A DNA stretch of 64,000 nucleotides from an uncultured Treponema sp. (lineage in GTDB: Bacteria; Spirochaetota; Spirochaetia; Treponematales; Treponemataceae): positions 1 to 64,000 of the forward strand of contig ONPD01000013.1 of the NCBI GenBank assembly GCA_900319625.1. Reading direction: 5' to 3'. The first letter of the stretch is position 1. Every line of letters begins with the position of its first letter. The notes beneath the pieces were generated by a model. It searched no databases. It was not told the DNA's origin and saw nothing but the letters and a program-made list of their open reading frames with translations. Shown in pieces: positions 50,821 through 58,614 of the stretch. The position numbers and the translations under genes are program-made.

Positions 50821-51075
50821 ATGTGCCAGTTAGCAGTAGAAATACCAGAAGCAGTTTTGTATGACACTCATATGACTGAATTACAATCAGAGAAAATGGC
50901 AAAAAAAATTATCGCCATGCATTATTACCTTCATTTCCATGTTTCTCTTGGCTATTGTGCTCAGATTGCAGATACAACCGAAGAAGATTTTATAAAATAT
51001 CTTGGAGAAAATAATATCTCAATTTTCCATTTCGAAGATAAGAAAGAATTCCTTGACGAGTTGAAAAATGCCTAG
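50821..51075 (+). CDS. UPF0175 family protein, probable antitoxin
   Basis: The 84-aa protein starts at ATG 50821 with GGAGG 6 nt upstream; an in-frame ATG 12 bases earlier lies on the ribosome-binding site and is not used. The first part, LAVEIPEAVL, resembles an antitoxin DNA-binding strand, and the middle, SLGYCAQIADTTEEDFIKYL, reads as a helix-turn-helix. UPF0175 proteins are usually the antitoxin partner of DUF3368 PIN-like toxins. That toxin gene follows, overlapping by 8 bases, but is truncated, so this antitoxin now stands alone. Confidence 0.75.
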   Translation: MCQLAVEIPEAVLYDTHMTELQSEKMAKKIIAMHYYLHFHVSLGYCAQIADTTEEDFIKYLGENNISIFHFEDKKEFLDELKNA

Positions 51076-51175
51076 AGTAATTGTAAATTCAACGCCTTTA
51101 ATTGTTTTAAGCAATATAAATCATCTTCATCTGTTAAAAGATTTATTTAAAGAAATTTATAGTACTCTTTATTAG
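51068..51175 (+). pseudogene. Truncated DUF3368 PIN-like toxin
   Basis: The 35-codon ORF begins PRVIVNSTPLIVLSNINHL, matching the start of DUF3368 proteins with the conserved N-S-T/S-P-L-I segment that opens the PIN-like fold, then stops at TAG 51173-51175. Full-length family members are about 150-160 residues, so the remaining acidic catalytic residues are missing. The overlap with the antitoxin gene is the normal operon layout of this module. No continuation is visible in another frame downstream. Confidence 0.65.
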
Positions 51176-51209
51176 GGTGAATTATGCCATTTATAGCGAT
51201 GTCGGTAGC

Positions 51210-51851
51210 CTAATTTAATAAGCTGTCAATTTCCTCGTTCATTTTATTTTTTTCATTAATTTTATCTTTAATTTCTAAAACTTTCTTGTTTAAATTATCT
51301 TTAATAATTGCATTATATAACTGCTGAATTTCATATTTATCAAAATAATAACCTACAATTTCATATCCGTACTCACCACCTTCAATTTTATCTGCACTTA
51401 TACAAAGCTGATGCTTTTTTGTATTTTTTGAAATGAAATTAAACTTTAAAGTCAGGTTTTTTGCATAATATTGTTTATCTGATTGTTTGAAACTAACATT
51501 AGTTGTAATTGTTGAATCTGGTATTTCTTTGTTTACTTCAAATTCTTTTTCAACAGCAATTTTTTCCCAATCTAAAAACTTTTTTAAAGTTCTGCACAGT
51601 TTTGACATATCATCATGTGTTAAATCAATCCAATCATCGGATCTCTTAAAATAAAATATATCAGAGTCGTTACTATAATAAATATAAAATTTAACTTCAG
51701 ATGAATATATATCTGATAAGTCTAAAAAGGCTAAGTTATTTTCTAATCCTTTATCATTTAAACGCCCTTCATGAATAAGGTACACTGTCTCACTAAAAAT
51801 ACCTGAAATATAGAATAATAAAGCAAAAATAAAAGCAAATCTTTTTTTCAT
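51210..51851 (-). CDS. Secreted protein of unknown function
   Basis: The 213-aa product has a cleavable signal peptide (KKRFAFIFALLFYISGIFSE, about 20 residues). The mature part is Lys/Asp/Glu/Tyr-rich with no motif I recognise and a helical Lys/Glu/Asn-rich C-terminus. Base composition is lower in GC than in neighbouring housekeeping genes. It is followed on the same strand by a separate lipoprotein gene upstream at 51967. Both look like accessory periplasmic or surface proteins. Confidence 0.6.
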   Translation of the reverse strand: MKKRFAFIFALLFYISGIFSETVYLIHEGRLNDKGLENNLAFLDLSDIYSSEVKFYIYYSNDSDIFYFKRSDDWIDLTHDDMSKLCRTLKKFLDWEKIAVEKEFEVNKEIPDSTITTNVSFKQSDKQYYAKNLTLKFNFISKNTKKHQLCISADKIEGGEYGYEIVGYYFDKYEIQQLYNAIIKDNLNKKVLEIKDKINEKNKMNEEIDSLLN

Positions 51852-51966
51852 ATAATCCTCTTTTTTATATTAATATATTATAAATAATTTTGCAGGATAC
51901 AAAAATATTTTTTAGGTTCATTTTGGGGCTTATCATCATTTTTATTTCTTAATCACAACAATCCTT

Positions 51967-52395
51967 TCAAATTGTAATTGTTTCTGCTTCGTCGTTTTCA
52001 GATTTGAATCCATCTACCATTTTATTATTTTTGTTTCCTAACAGAAAAGGAATAAAACATTTATTTCCAGCTACTGTTGGTAATAAAGCTTTTTCAGTTG
52101 AATCTGCAGTTCTTGGATTTACCCTTACAGAGAATTCTGATCCAACTTCTAAGTCTGTATTTACTTGTTTAGCATATACATTTGAAGGAAGATATTTTAA
52201 TGCTTCTTTATCAAATTCATCAAACATTTCTTCAGAGTTTGAATCAGCAAGTTCAAAAAGGGCTTTAGAAAGAGTAATTTTATAATAAAACTGATAGGCT
52301 TCATTTTTATATGAGATAACCTGAACATAGTCCACGCAGGACATAAAAATAAAGGAAAGAGCTAATAGAAATAAAAACTTAATAATCTTTTTCAT
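51967..52395 (-). CDS. Small lipoprotein of unknown function
   Basis: The 142-aa protein has a lipoprotein signal: KKIIKFLFLLALSFIF followed by MSC, with Cys20 as the lipid site. The mature 120 residues carry no motif I recognise and end in an acidic segment. It precedes the secreted protein gene at 51210 by 115 bp on the same strand; the two may be related in function. AT-rich composition suggests recent acquisition or relaxed selection. Confidence 0.65.
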   Translation of the reverse strand: MKKIIKFLFLLALSFIFMSCVDYVQVISYKNEAYQFYYKITLSKALFELADSNSEEMFDEFDKEALKYLPSNVYAKQVNTDLEVGSEFSVRVNPRTADSTEKALLPTVAGNKCFIPFLLGNKNNKMVDGFKSENDEAETITI

Positions 52396-52505
52396 ATATA
52401 AATATTGTACATTAGGATTATCATATTTATAAAGTTGAAAATGGCATCTTTTGATGTGCTGTAATAGGTTATTTTATTAATTTTGAAAATTAACTATTAA
52501 TATAG

Positions 52506-52643
52506 GAGAAAAATTACAAATACTGGGGTGTTGAGGATGCAGTAGACACTATTAAAGATACTGATAAGAAAATCTGGAACAAACTTTTCGGCTATGTAAA
52601 TGCGTGGTACGAAATATCAATAAATAAGGGACTGTATTTGTAA
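52506..52643 (+). pseudogene. Gene remnant without a start codon
   Basis: A 45-codon open stretch follows a TAG at 52503-52505 and ends at TAA 52641-52643. It reads like protein (WGVEDAVDTIKDTDKKIW, KLFGYVNAWYEI) and is followed by its own terminator, but it has no ATG, GTG or TTG near the AGGAG at 52504-52508. It is most simply the tail of a deleted gene. The rest of 52396-52729 shows no feature. Confidence 0.45.
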
Positions 52644-52659
52644 AGTGCAGCCCTTTTTT
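52626..52659 (+). terminator. Terminator after the gene remnant
   Basis: AAGGG-A-CTG pairs with CAG-CCCTT (one bulged A) and six T follow. Confidence 0.7.
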
Positions 52660-52729
52660 AGTTGATTTTATTAATTTTTGGCTTTATAAATAAAGTGTAA
52701 GTGTATATAAAAAAAACGGAGGTAAGGGA

Positions 52730-52978
52730 ATGAAAGCTACAGAAGAGACAAAAACAGCAGGTATGAGACTTTCTGATGAAGAACTTGATTCAGTTGTGGG
52801 AGGATTAGCTGTTTCTGCAAAACACTCTGCAAAACGCTGGAAAGGCGGACATGCTGATTATGGAGCAACATACAATCAGTGGGATCAAATTGAGACCCAA
52901 AATATACTTTTAAAAGATGATATTGCGAAAGAAAGAGAAAAGAAAGAAATAAGAAGAAAGCAGGGTTATGTAGTCTAA
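52730..52978 (+). CDS. Double-glycine-leader peptide (bacteriocin/signal-peptide-like precursor)
   Basis: The 82-aa ORF has GGAGG 7 nt before the ATG. Residues 14-25, LSDEELDSVVGG, match the double-glycine leader that C39-peptidase ABC transporters cleave. The predicted core (26-82) is charged, with Trp, Gly and His in its first half (KRWKGGHADYG) and a Lys/Arg/Glu-rich helical end, and lacks Cys. No C39 transporter, modification enzyme or immunity gene lies in the window, so it would be an orphan precursor. Its stop overlaps the convergent gene by 4 bases. The leader motif is convincing; the activity of the product is unknown. Confidence 0.6.
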   Translation: MKATEETKTAGMRLSDEELDSVVGGLAVSAKHSAKRWKGGHADYGATYNQWDQIETQNILLKDDIAKEREKKEIRRKQGYVV

Positions 52979-54582
52979 AAAATACCTTCTTTGAGTTTTG
53001 CTTCTTCGGACTCTAAAAGTTCGCGCGATGGAATCCAGGGGTAGCGCAGACTAAGACTTACGGCGGCGGAAATAACGTCGCCGTTATTTTTTTTCAGGGA
53101 TGAATTGAAATCTTCCTTGAGTTCCTGTGTGCTGAAGTTCAGAGGCTGGACAGTAACGTCAATGTCTGTTAAAAGCCAGCACTTTTTCTGCCAGGTGAGA
53201 GTGACATTTCCGCTTGCGTATTCAACTTCGATTTCTCCGGTCTCGCCGTTTGTCTGCACAATATAGTAAGAGATGTCTTGTCTGATGCTTTGGCCTGTGG
53301 CACTTGTGTCCGGCGTCGGCTTATCTTTGTTTTTGTTTGTTTTTGCGTCAAGCAGGGATTTATAGCCGTCAATCACAAGGTTTGAAATTCCGTAAATGCT
53401 GACTTCCCGGCCGGGCTTTTCGTTTGCCTGATAGAAGAACCATTTTTCCGGGGCAACGTTTATGCTGCTGAAGGTGTAGGCCTGGGATGCGGCGTTTGCT
53501 ACGTGCATATTTGTTGCGGCTGTAATATAAGGTTTAAAGGCTTTTCCTTTTGCGACGGCGTACATAATCTGAACGTCTTTTTCGTTGATGGATTGGAAAA
53601 AGCATTCAGTAACCTGGGTTGGGGAAAGTCCCTGTGTTGTCGGCTGCTCGGCGTGATTTTTGATGGCCCCGGAAAGAAGCAGTAAAAGTCCTGCAAATAC
53701 TGCTGCCGCCACAATAATTTTTGTAGAATTCCTTCTGATTTTTCTTTTGCGTTCGATTTTTGCATTCAGAGAAGTAAGATATTCTTCTTTCTGTTTTGTA
53801 AAAGCTTCCGGGCTTACTGTCTTCTGACCTGCGGCATTTTTTGCTGAGTCAAAAGCGCTCAAAATCTGGGTAGAAAAATCTTTTGGAAGAGTATTCTGGC
53901 TGTCTTTTGTAATAGTGAGAGCGCGGTTTATTATGCCGGCTGCCTTAGCGTCAATTCCGTTGACTGCATATTCCAGCGGAAGATATTTTTTATCGAGGAT
54001 GTCCTTTGTCCGCTCGTCTTTGTTTTGATTTGGGTAGGGGAAGTTCCCTGTGAGGGCTTTATAGCAGAGAACAGCCTGTGTAAAAGACTGGGCAGCACGG
54101 CCGTCAAGAAGAGGATTTTCCCACATCAGATAAGAAGATATAAAATCCTGACCTCCAAAAGCTGATGCGCAGTTGTAAAATAATTCCTGTGGCAAAAAGA
54201 GAAGTGTGATTTTATCATCCTTCTGGCAGAGAAGGGCGGCTCCAATACTTGCAGGCACCTTAAGTCCCTGCTTTTCAGCCTGATTGAGGGCGGTAAGAAG
54301 AAGTTCTGCAGTTTTTATGTTGATTTGACTCTTGAAGAGGGGGGTAAAATCAGTTTGAGCAAGCCCTCCTGTAAAATAAACCTTATCTTCTGTCTGATCT
54401 GATTGAATTGAAGAAAAACTCCAGTCGGAAAAAGAAAACTGGCTGCCGGAAGAGGCGTTTTCACATATTGCAAGCAGCCCCTTTTCCCCAAGAAGTGAAG
54501 AATAGCGGGTTTTGGAAAATTCTGCTTCACTTAGCGCAGTGCAAAGTTTTATCTTCTTTTCTTCAATTTCAATCAAATTCAT
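52975..54582 (-). CDS. Membrane protein with degenerate kinase-like N-terminal domain
   Basis: The 535-aa protein has a cytoplasmic N-terminal part (1-285), one membrane helix (about 287-305, IIVAAAVFAGLLLLLSGAI) and an outer C-terminal domain of 230 residues. Residues 150-225 resemble the C-lobe of a protein kinase: AAQSFTQAVLCYKALTGNFPYPN matches the helix-F region of the kinase at 31733 (LYEMITGTKPYPG), and GIDAKAAGIINRAL matches the following helix. HRD and DFG are absent, so it would be a pseudokinase. Its ATG directly abuts the hflC stop codon (TAA-ATG), making it the third gene of the hflK-hflC operon. Confidence 0.65.
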   Translation of the reverse strand: MNLIEIEEKKIKLCTALSEAEFSKTRYSSLLGEKGLLAICENASSGSQFSFSDWSFSSIQSDQTEDKVYFTGGLAQTDFTPLFKSQINIKTAELLLTALNQAEKQGLKVPASIGAALLCQKDDKITLLFLPQELFYNCASAFGGQDFISSYLMWENPLLDGRAAQSFTQAVLCYKALTGNFPYPNQNKDERTKDILDKKYLPLEYAVNGIDAKAAGIINRALTITKDSQNTLPKDFSTQILSAFDSAKNAAGQKTVSPEAFTKQKEEYLTSLNAKIERKRKIRRNSTKIIVAAAVFAGLLLLLSGAIKNHAEQPTTQGLSPTQVTECFFQSINEKDVQIMYAVAKGKAFKPYITAATNMHVANAASQAYTFSSINVAPEKWFFYQANEKPGREVSIYGISNLVIDGYKSLLDAKTNKNKDKPTPDTSATGQSIRQDISYYIVQTNGETGEIEVEYASGNVTLTWQKKCWLLTDIDVTVQPLNFSTQELKEDFNSSLKKNNGDVISAAVSLSLRYPWIPSRELLESEEAKLKEGIF

Positions 54583-55572
54583 TTAGCGGCGTCCCTCAGC
54601 GTTGTACAAATATTTAAAGTAGTCCATGTTTGTGCTGTAAGTAGCATTGTAATTCTTAAGATTGTTTTTGTAAGATTCCATGCTCTTCCAGAAGTTGTAG
54701 AATTCAGCATCCTTGTTGTAGGCGCTGGCGTAAATTGCGGCTGCCTGAGCGTCGGCGTTACCCTTGATTTCCTCTGATTTTTTGTAGGCTTCAGAAGAAA
54801 TTGAGCGCTTGTCACTTTCAAGGCGGCCCAGCCATTCAGCTTTTTTACCTTCACCGCGGGAACGGTAGGCCTGGGCAACCTGATTTCGGTCCTTAATCAT
54901 TCGGTTGAAAACTGATTCTGTAAGCTCGTCGGAATATTTAATCTGGCGGGGAAGAATATCAATCAGCTCAATTCCGTATTCTGGAACCAGCTTGTTTGCT
55001 TCGGCTAGCATTTCCTTACACAAAACGCTGCGGCCCTTTGTAATCAGCTCGTTTTCTACGTTTGTGTTTACCAGAGCTTCAATTTCCTTTGTATCTTCAT
55101 CATCCGGCTGAACTTCAGCGGCTTTTTCCTCGTTGATTCCGTTTGAAGAACGAACGATTTCCGAAAGTCTGTTCTGGGTGATTACCGTGCGGGTAGAAGA
55201 ATCGATGATGTCTGAAAGACGGTTGTAGGCGCTGTCCATGCTTGTAAAGCTCTGATAGAATTTTGTCGGGTCAGAAATGCGCCAGCGGGAAGTTGTATCA
55301 ACGATGATAAACTGATTTTCCTTTGTAGGAATGCGCTGCTCATCGCCGTCAAGAGAAAGCACCAGCTTTGAATAGGTTGTCACCTGGTCCAGCAAAGGAA
55401 TCTTAAAGTAGAGTCCTGCATCGCGGTGGGTATCAACAATAGAACCGAAGCGGGTAACAACAACCTGCTGACCTTCGTTTATGATGTAAAAAGGTCCCAT
55501 AAAGAGAAAGATTACTGCAAGAACGAGGATTGTAAAAAATCCTGTAAAAAATTTTGTAGATGATTTTGCCAT
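54583..55572 (-). CDS. hflC: SPFH protein HflC
   Basis: The 329-aa protein has an N-terminal membrane anchor (about 10-30) and an SPFH/band-7 domain facing outwards: EGQQVVVTRFGSIV is the opening strand, and the long charged C-terminal helix contains QVAQAYRSRGEGKKAEW. With HflK it forms the large ring-shaped complex that encloses and controls the FtsH protease. A QPDDEDTKEIEAL acidic insert near 155 is longer than in E. coli. It follows hflK by 22 bp with GAGG before the ATG and is directly joined to the kinase-like gene. Confidence 0.92.
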   Translation of the reverse strand: MAKSSTKFFTGFFTILVLAVIFLFMGPFYIINEGQQVVVTRFGSIVDTHRDAGLYFKIPLLDQVTTYSKLVLSLDGDEQRIPTKENQFIIVDTTSRWRISDPTKFYQSFTSMDSAYNRLSDIIDSSTRTVITQNRLSEIVRSSNGINEEKAAEVQPDDEDTKEIEALVNTNVENELITKGRSVLCKEMLAEANKLVPEYGIELIDILPRQIKYSDELTESVFNRMIKDRNQVAQAYRSRGEGKKAEWLGRLESDKRSISSEAYKKSEEIKGNADAQAAAIYASAYNKDAEFYNFWKSMESYKNNLKNYNATYSTNMDYFKYLYNAEGRR

Positions 55573-55594
55573 TTGAATACCTCCTTACGTCGCC

Positions 55595-56563
55595 TTAGTT
55601 TTTCTTGTCCTGGAATGTCTTTACAGGCACAAGGTTCTGAAGTTTTCCGTCAATAAGTTCAGGCTTTGTGTCAGCTCCAAAAATTTCATCCATTGTTTCA
55701 AGGTAGATTCGCTCGCGGGTTACCTTTGGCGATTTTCTGTATTCGTCGTAAACGGCGTTGAAGCGGGCAACATCACCCTTTGCCATGTTTACGCGTTCTG
55801 CGGCATAACCTTCTGCAACCTGAAGCATTCTGTCTGCTTCACCCTGAGCCTTAGGGATTTCTGCGTTGTAGGCTTCCTTTCCTTCATTGATAAAGCGGTT
55901 CATATCCTGAATGGCCTTGTTTACGTCTTCAAAGGCATCCTGAACTCCGCTAGGAGGTACGATGTTCTGAAGCTTTACGGCAATTACGCTGATTCCAAGA
56001 CCAAGAGAGGTGAAATTTTCATTCATCATTTCCTGGGCAAGATTTTCGATGTTGGAACGTTCACTACCCATTACGGAAAGAATTGCGCGGTCACCAACCA
56101 GAGTGTTGATTGCGCTACGGGAGATATCGCGGATTGTCTGGCGTTTTTCGCTTACACCAAAAAGCCACTGCTTAGGATCAACAATTCGGTACTGAATAAT
56201 CCATTCAACGTCAACGATGTTAAGGTCGCCTGTGAGCATTGTGCTTTCGGTTGAAATGTTGTTTTTGTATTCGTTGTTGCGGCCGGCCTTTACGGTTTTG
56301 AAGCCGAACTGTTCTGTCTGAACAACCTTTACCGGCACGTTGTAGTTTCTTTCAATTCCAAAAGGAAGCTTTGTGTGAAGTCCGGCTCCCGTCGTGTAAG
56401 AATAGCGTCCGAGTCGTGTGATTACAGCCTGCTCGGTTTCGTCTACTACATAAAAACTTGTAAGCCCTGCAAGAGCCAGGATTCCTAAGAATATCAGGGT
56501 TCCCAGAAAGCTCTTTCCAAAAGATTTGTGCTTTTTTACCTTTATGATTTTTTCATCAGCCAT
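55595..56563 (-). CDS. hflK: SPFH protein HflK
   Basis: The 322-aa protein has a short cytoplasmic N-terminus, a membrane segment (about 18-38) and an SPFH domain starting VDETEQAVITRLGRY, with the HflK signature LTGDLNIVDVEWIIQYRI and the C-terminal helix PKAQGEADRMLQVAEGYAAERV. I start at ATG 56563 with GGAGG 7 nt upstream; the TTG just before it is not needed. It leads the hflK-hflC-pseudokinase operon and is divergent from the DUF4230 gene. FtsH itself is not in the window. Confidence 0.92.
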   Translation of the reverse strand: MADEKIIKVKKHKSFGKSFLGTLIFLGILALAGLTSFYVVDETEQAVITRLGRYSYTTGAGLHTKLPFGIERNYNVPVKVVQTEQFGFKTVKAGRNNEYKNNISTESTMLTGDLNIVDVEWIIQYRIVDPKQWLFGVSEKRQTIRDISRSAINTLVGDRAILSVMGSERSNIENLAQEMMNENFTSLGLGISVIAVKLQNIVPPSGVQDAFEDVNKAIQDMNRFINEGKEAYNAEIPKAQGEADRMLQVAEGYAAERVNMAKGDVARFNAVYDEYRKSPKVTRERIYLETMDEIFGADTKPELIDGKLQNLVPVKTFQDKKN

Positions 56564-56654
56564 CAAAAGACCTCCAGAATTAATACTTTAAAAATATCTA
56601 ATATATAGATAAAAAACAATATAAAACTTTTAAAAATCTGTTATAATCTTTGGT

Positions 56655-57263
56655 ATGGAAAATAAAAAAGAAAAATCTCATCCTATTCTGACTAAGGTTG
56701 CCCTTCGCCTTACAACTATCATCACTCTTGCCCTTATTGCGACCCTTGTTTTTGTAATTTTATCAACCCACATAAAGAAAACATTTTTTACTGAGAAAAA
56801 GGAAATCCACGAGGCTATGGTTACCCAGCAGCTGCTTTCTGTTCAGGAGCTGATTACCCAGAAGTATCGTTATAGCGATATAATTACGCTGAAAAAATCT
56901 CTGGGATTTTCTAAAAGCTACAGCATCGTAAAGTTCACCGGCATTATCCGGGCGGGAATTGAAGACCTTTCTTCTATTAAATATAAGATTTCATCTGATA
57001 AAACAGCAATTACGCTGAATCTTCCTCACGCAAAGGTTCTTGGAAATGAAATTGTGGCTCAGTCTGTTTTTGATGAAAAGCGCAGCGTTTTTGTTCCGAT
57101 TACAGTTCAGGAAATTTTTGATGAAATTGATTCTGTTCGCAATTCGATTGCCGAGGAAGTGGTAGGCGAGGGCCTTTTAGATGAGGCTGACAGCGAGGCA
57201 AAAAAGGCTGTCACTCAGATGATGTATGCCCTGGGCTTTGAATCGGTTATCGTGGAAAATTAG
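56655..57263 (+). CDS. DUF4230 membrane-anchored protein
   Basis: The 202-aa protein has one N-terminal membrane segment (about 17-38) and an outer DUF4230 domain recognisable by QKYRYSDIITLKKS, IVKFTGIIRAGIEDL and the ITLNLPHAKVL strand. The family's role is unknown. There is no ribosome-binding site: TATAAT (56642-56647) lies 7 nt before the ATG, so the mRNA is probably leaderless. It is divergent from hflK with 91 bp between the genes. Confidence 0.75.
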   Translation: MENKKEKSHPILTKVALRLTTIITLALIATLVFVILSTHIKKTFFTEKKEIHEAMVTQQLLSVQELITQKYRYSDIITLKKSLGFSKSYSIVKFTGIIRAGIEDLSSIKYKISSDKTAITLNLPHAKVLGNEIVAQSVFDEKRSVFVPITVQEIFDEIDSVRNSIAEEVVGEGLLDEADSEAKKAVTQMMYALGFESVIVEN

Positions 57264-57283
57264 TAGCCAAGTGCTTTTTTCCC

Positions 57284-57312
57284 TTGACAACATATCATTT
57301 TCCCTTTATAAA
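57284..57312 (+). promoter_or_regulatory. malY promoter
   Basis: TTGACA (57284-57289), 17 nt, TATAAA (57307-57312): nearly perfect sigma-70 consensus. The palindrome at 57315-57333 covers the predicted start (about 57319). Confidence 0.8.
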
Positions 57313-57314
57313 TA

Positions 57315-57333
57315 ACCTAGTAGTTAAGTAGGT
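57315..57333. promoter_or_regulatory. Rrf2-type operator over the malY start site
   Basis: ACCTA-GTAGTTAAG-TAGGT has the same arms and the same 9-nt spacing as the two palindromes between the rrf2 gene and the DUF4418 gene (60318-60336 and 60359-60377). It lies 2 bp downstream of the -10 box, the classic place for a repressor. Confidence 0.65.
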
Positions 57334-57353
57334 ATATAAAAAGGGGGATATTT

Positions 57354-58532
57354 ATGAAATTTGATTTTGACAGCGTTACTAATAGAAAAAACACTTTTGC
57401 GGCAAAATATGATCTGGCTGAAAAACGCAATAAGCCTGTGGATGCAGTAAGTCTTTGGGTGGCAGATATGGATTTTCCGACTGCTCCTTGCATTCAAAAT
57501 GCTCTGGAAGAAAGAGCTCGTCACGGGATTTTTGGCTACAGCCGGCCGGATGACCGCTATTATACCGCAGTAAAAGGCTGGTTTAAAAGCCACCACAATT
57601 TTGATATTCAGGACCAGTGGATTTTGAATACGCCCGGTGTTGTATTTGCAATTGCTGCTGCAATCCGCGCTTTTACAAAAGAAGGGGATGGGGTTCTGAT
57701 TCAAAAGCCGGTTTACTATCCTTTTGCAAATACCATTGCCGTTAATAACCGCCGGGTTGTGAACAATTCCCTTGTTTTCAAAAATGGCCGCTACAAAATT
57801 GATTTCGATGATTTTGAAAAGAAGATTATAGATGAAAAGGTAAAGCTTTTTATTTTCTGTTCGCCTCATAATCCGGGAGGCCGTGTGTGGAAGCCGGAGG
57901 AAATAAAAAAGATCAGTGAGATTTGTCTTCGTCACAAGGTTCTTGTGGTATCTGATGAAATTCATTCGGACATCACTTTTGGGGAAAGTCATCACACGGT
58001 TTATGCAAGTCTTTCGGAAGAAGCGGCTGATAATTCTATTATCTGTACTTCGCCAAGTAAAACCTTCAACCTTGCAGGCCTTCAGTTTTCGAATATCATT
58101 GTAAAAAATGATAAGCTTCGGGCAGCCTTGCAGACTGAAATTGACCGCACCGGCTACGATGAGCCAAGCCTTATGGGACTTGCGGCATCTACGGCGGCCT
58201 ATTCGGAAGGGGCAGAGTGGTTTGACGCCGCAAAAGCCTATATCTGGGATAACGTTCTTTTTACAGAAAAATATCTTTCTGAGCACTGTCCAAAAATTCG
58301 CGTGGTAAAGCCGGAGGGAAGCTATCTTGTATGGCTTGATTTTCACGAGTTTACAGAGTTGACAGACCGCGAAATCAGCGAGCGCATTTTAAGAAAGGCT
58401 AAGGTCTGGCTTGATTACGGCCGCATGTTCGGCGATGAAGGCGAAAAGTTCCAGCGCATTAATGTGGCGACTCCCCGCGTGATTCTGGAGGAGGCGCTTA
58501 AGAGAATTGCAGGGGAATTTGCAAAGAAGTAA
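57354..58532 (+). CDS. MalY/PatB-family cystathionine beta-lyase/aminotransferase
   Basis: The 392-aa fold-type I PLP enzyme belongs to the MalY/PatB group, which splits cystathionine or cysteine S-conjugates to thiols, pyruvate and ammonia. The PLP lysine is Lys236 in TSPSKTFNLAG; CSPHNPGGRVW and SDEIHSDITF are the usual PLP-ring and phosphate motifs; VADMDFPTAP opens the domain. GGGGG lies before the ATG. A strong promoter overlapped by an ACCTA-N9-TAGGT operator suggests repression by the Rrf2 regulator encoded at 59841-60266. It converges with the metB-like gene across repeat copy 2. Confidence 0.9.
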   Translation: MKFDFDSVTNRKNTFAAKYDLAEKRNKPVDAVSLWVADMDFPTAPCIQNALEERARHGIFGYSRPDDRYYTAVKGWFKSHHNFDIQDQWILNTPGVVFAIAAAIRAFTKEGDGVLIQKPVYYPFANTIAVNNRRVVNNSLVFKNGRYKIDFDDFEKKIIDEKVKLFIFCSPHNPGGRVWKPEEIKKISEICLRHKVLVVSDEIHSDITFGESHHTVYASLSEEAADNSIICTSPSKTFNLAGLQFSNIIVKNDKLRAALQTEIDRTGYDEPSLMGLAASTAAYSEGAEWFDAAKAYIWDNVLFTEKYLSEHCPKIRVVKPEGSYLVWLDFHEFTELTDREISERILRKAKVWLDYGRMFGDEGEKFQRINVATPRVILEEALKRIAGEFAKK

Positions 58533-58534
58533 GG

Positions 58535-58609
58535 GGGGGCGTTGCGGGGGAACTCCCCGCAGAGAGGGTAGGGCGCAACGAAGTGCGCCCGTAGGGGGAG
58601 ACTTCCCCC
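58535..58609. repeat. Dispersed GC-rich three-hairpin repeat, copy 2
   Basis: It is almost identical to 38913-38987: the GGGCGCAACGAAGTGCGCCC hairpin and the GGGGGA-GACT-TCCCCC hairpin are unchanged, and the first hairpin carries paired changes (GCGGGG/CCCCGC) that keep the stem. It begins 3 bp after the malY stop codon, between converging genes. Confidence 0.75.
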
Positions 58610-58614
58610 ACTTT

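Noticed and set aside
57324..58346. 340-codon open frame on the minus strand opposite the malY gene
   Set aside because: It is fully antisense to a clear PLP enzyme, has no ribosome-binding site and reads as Cys/Asn/Lys-rich noise; it is a shadow of the real frame.
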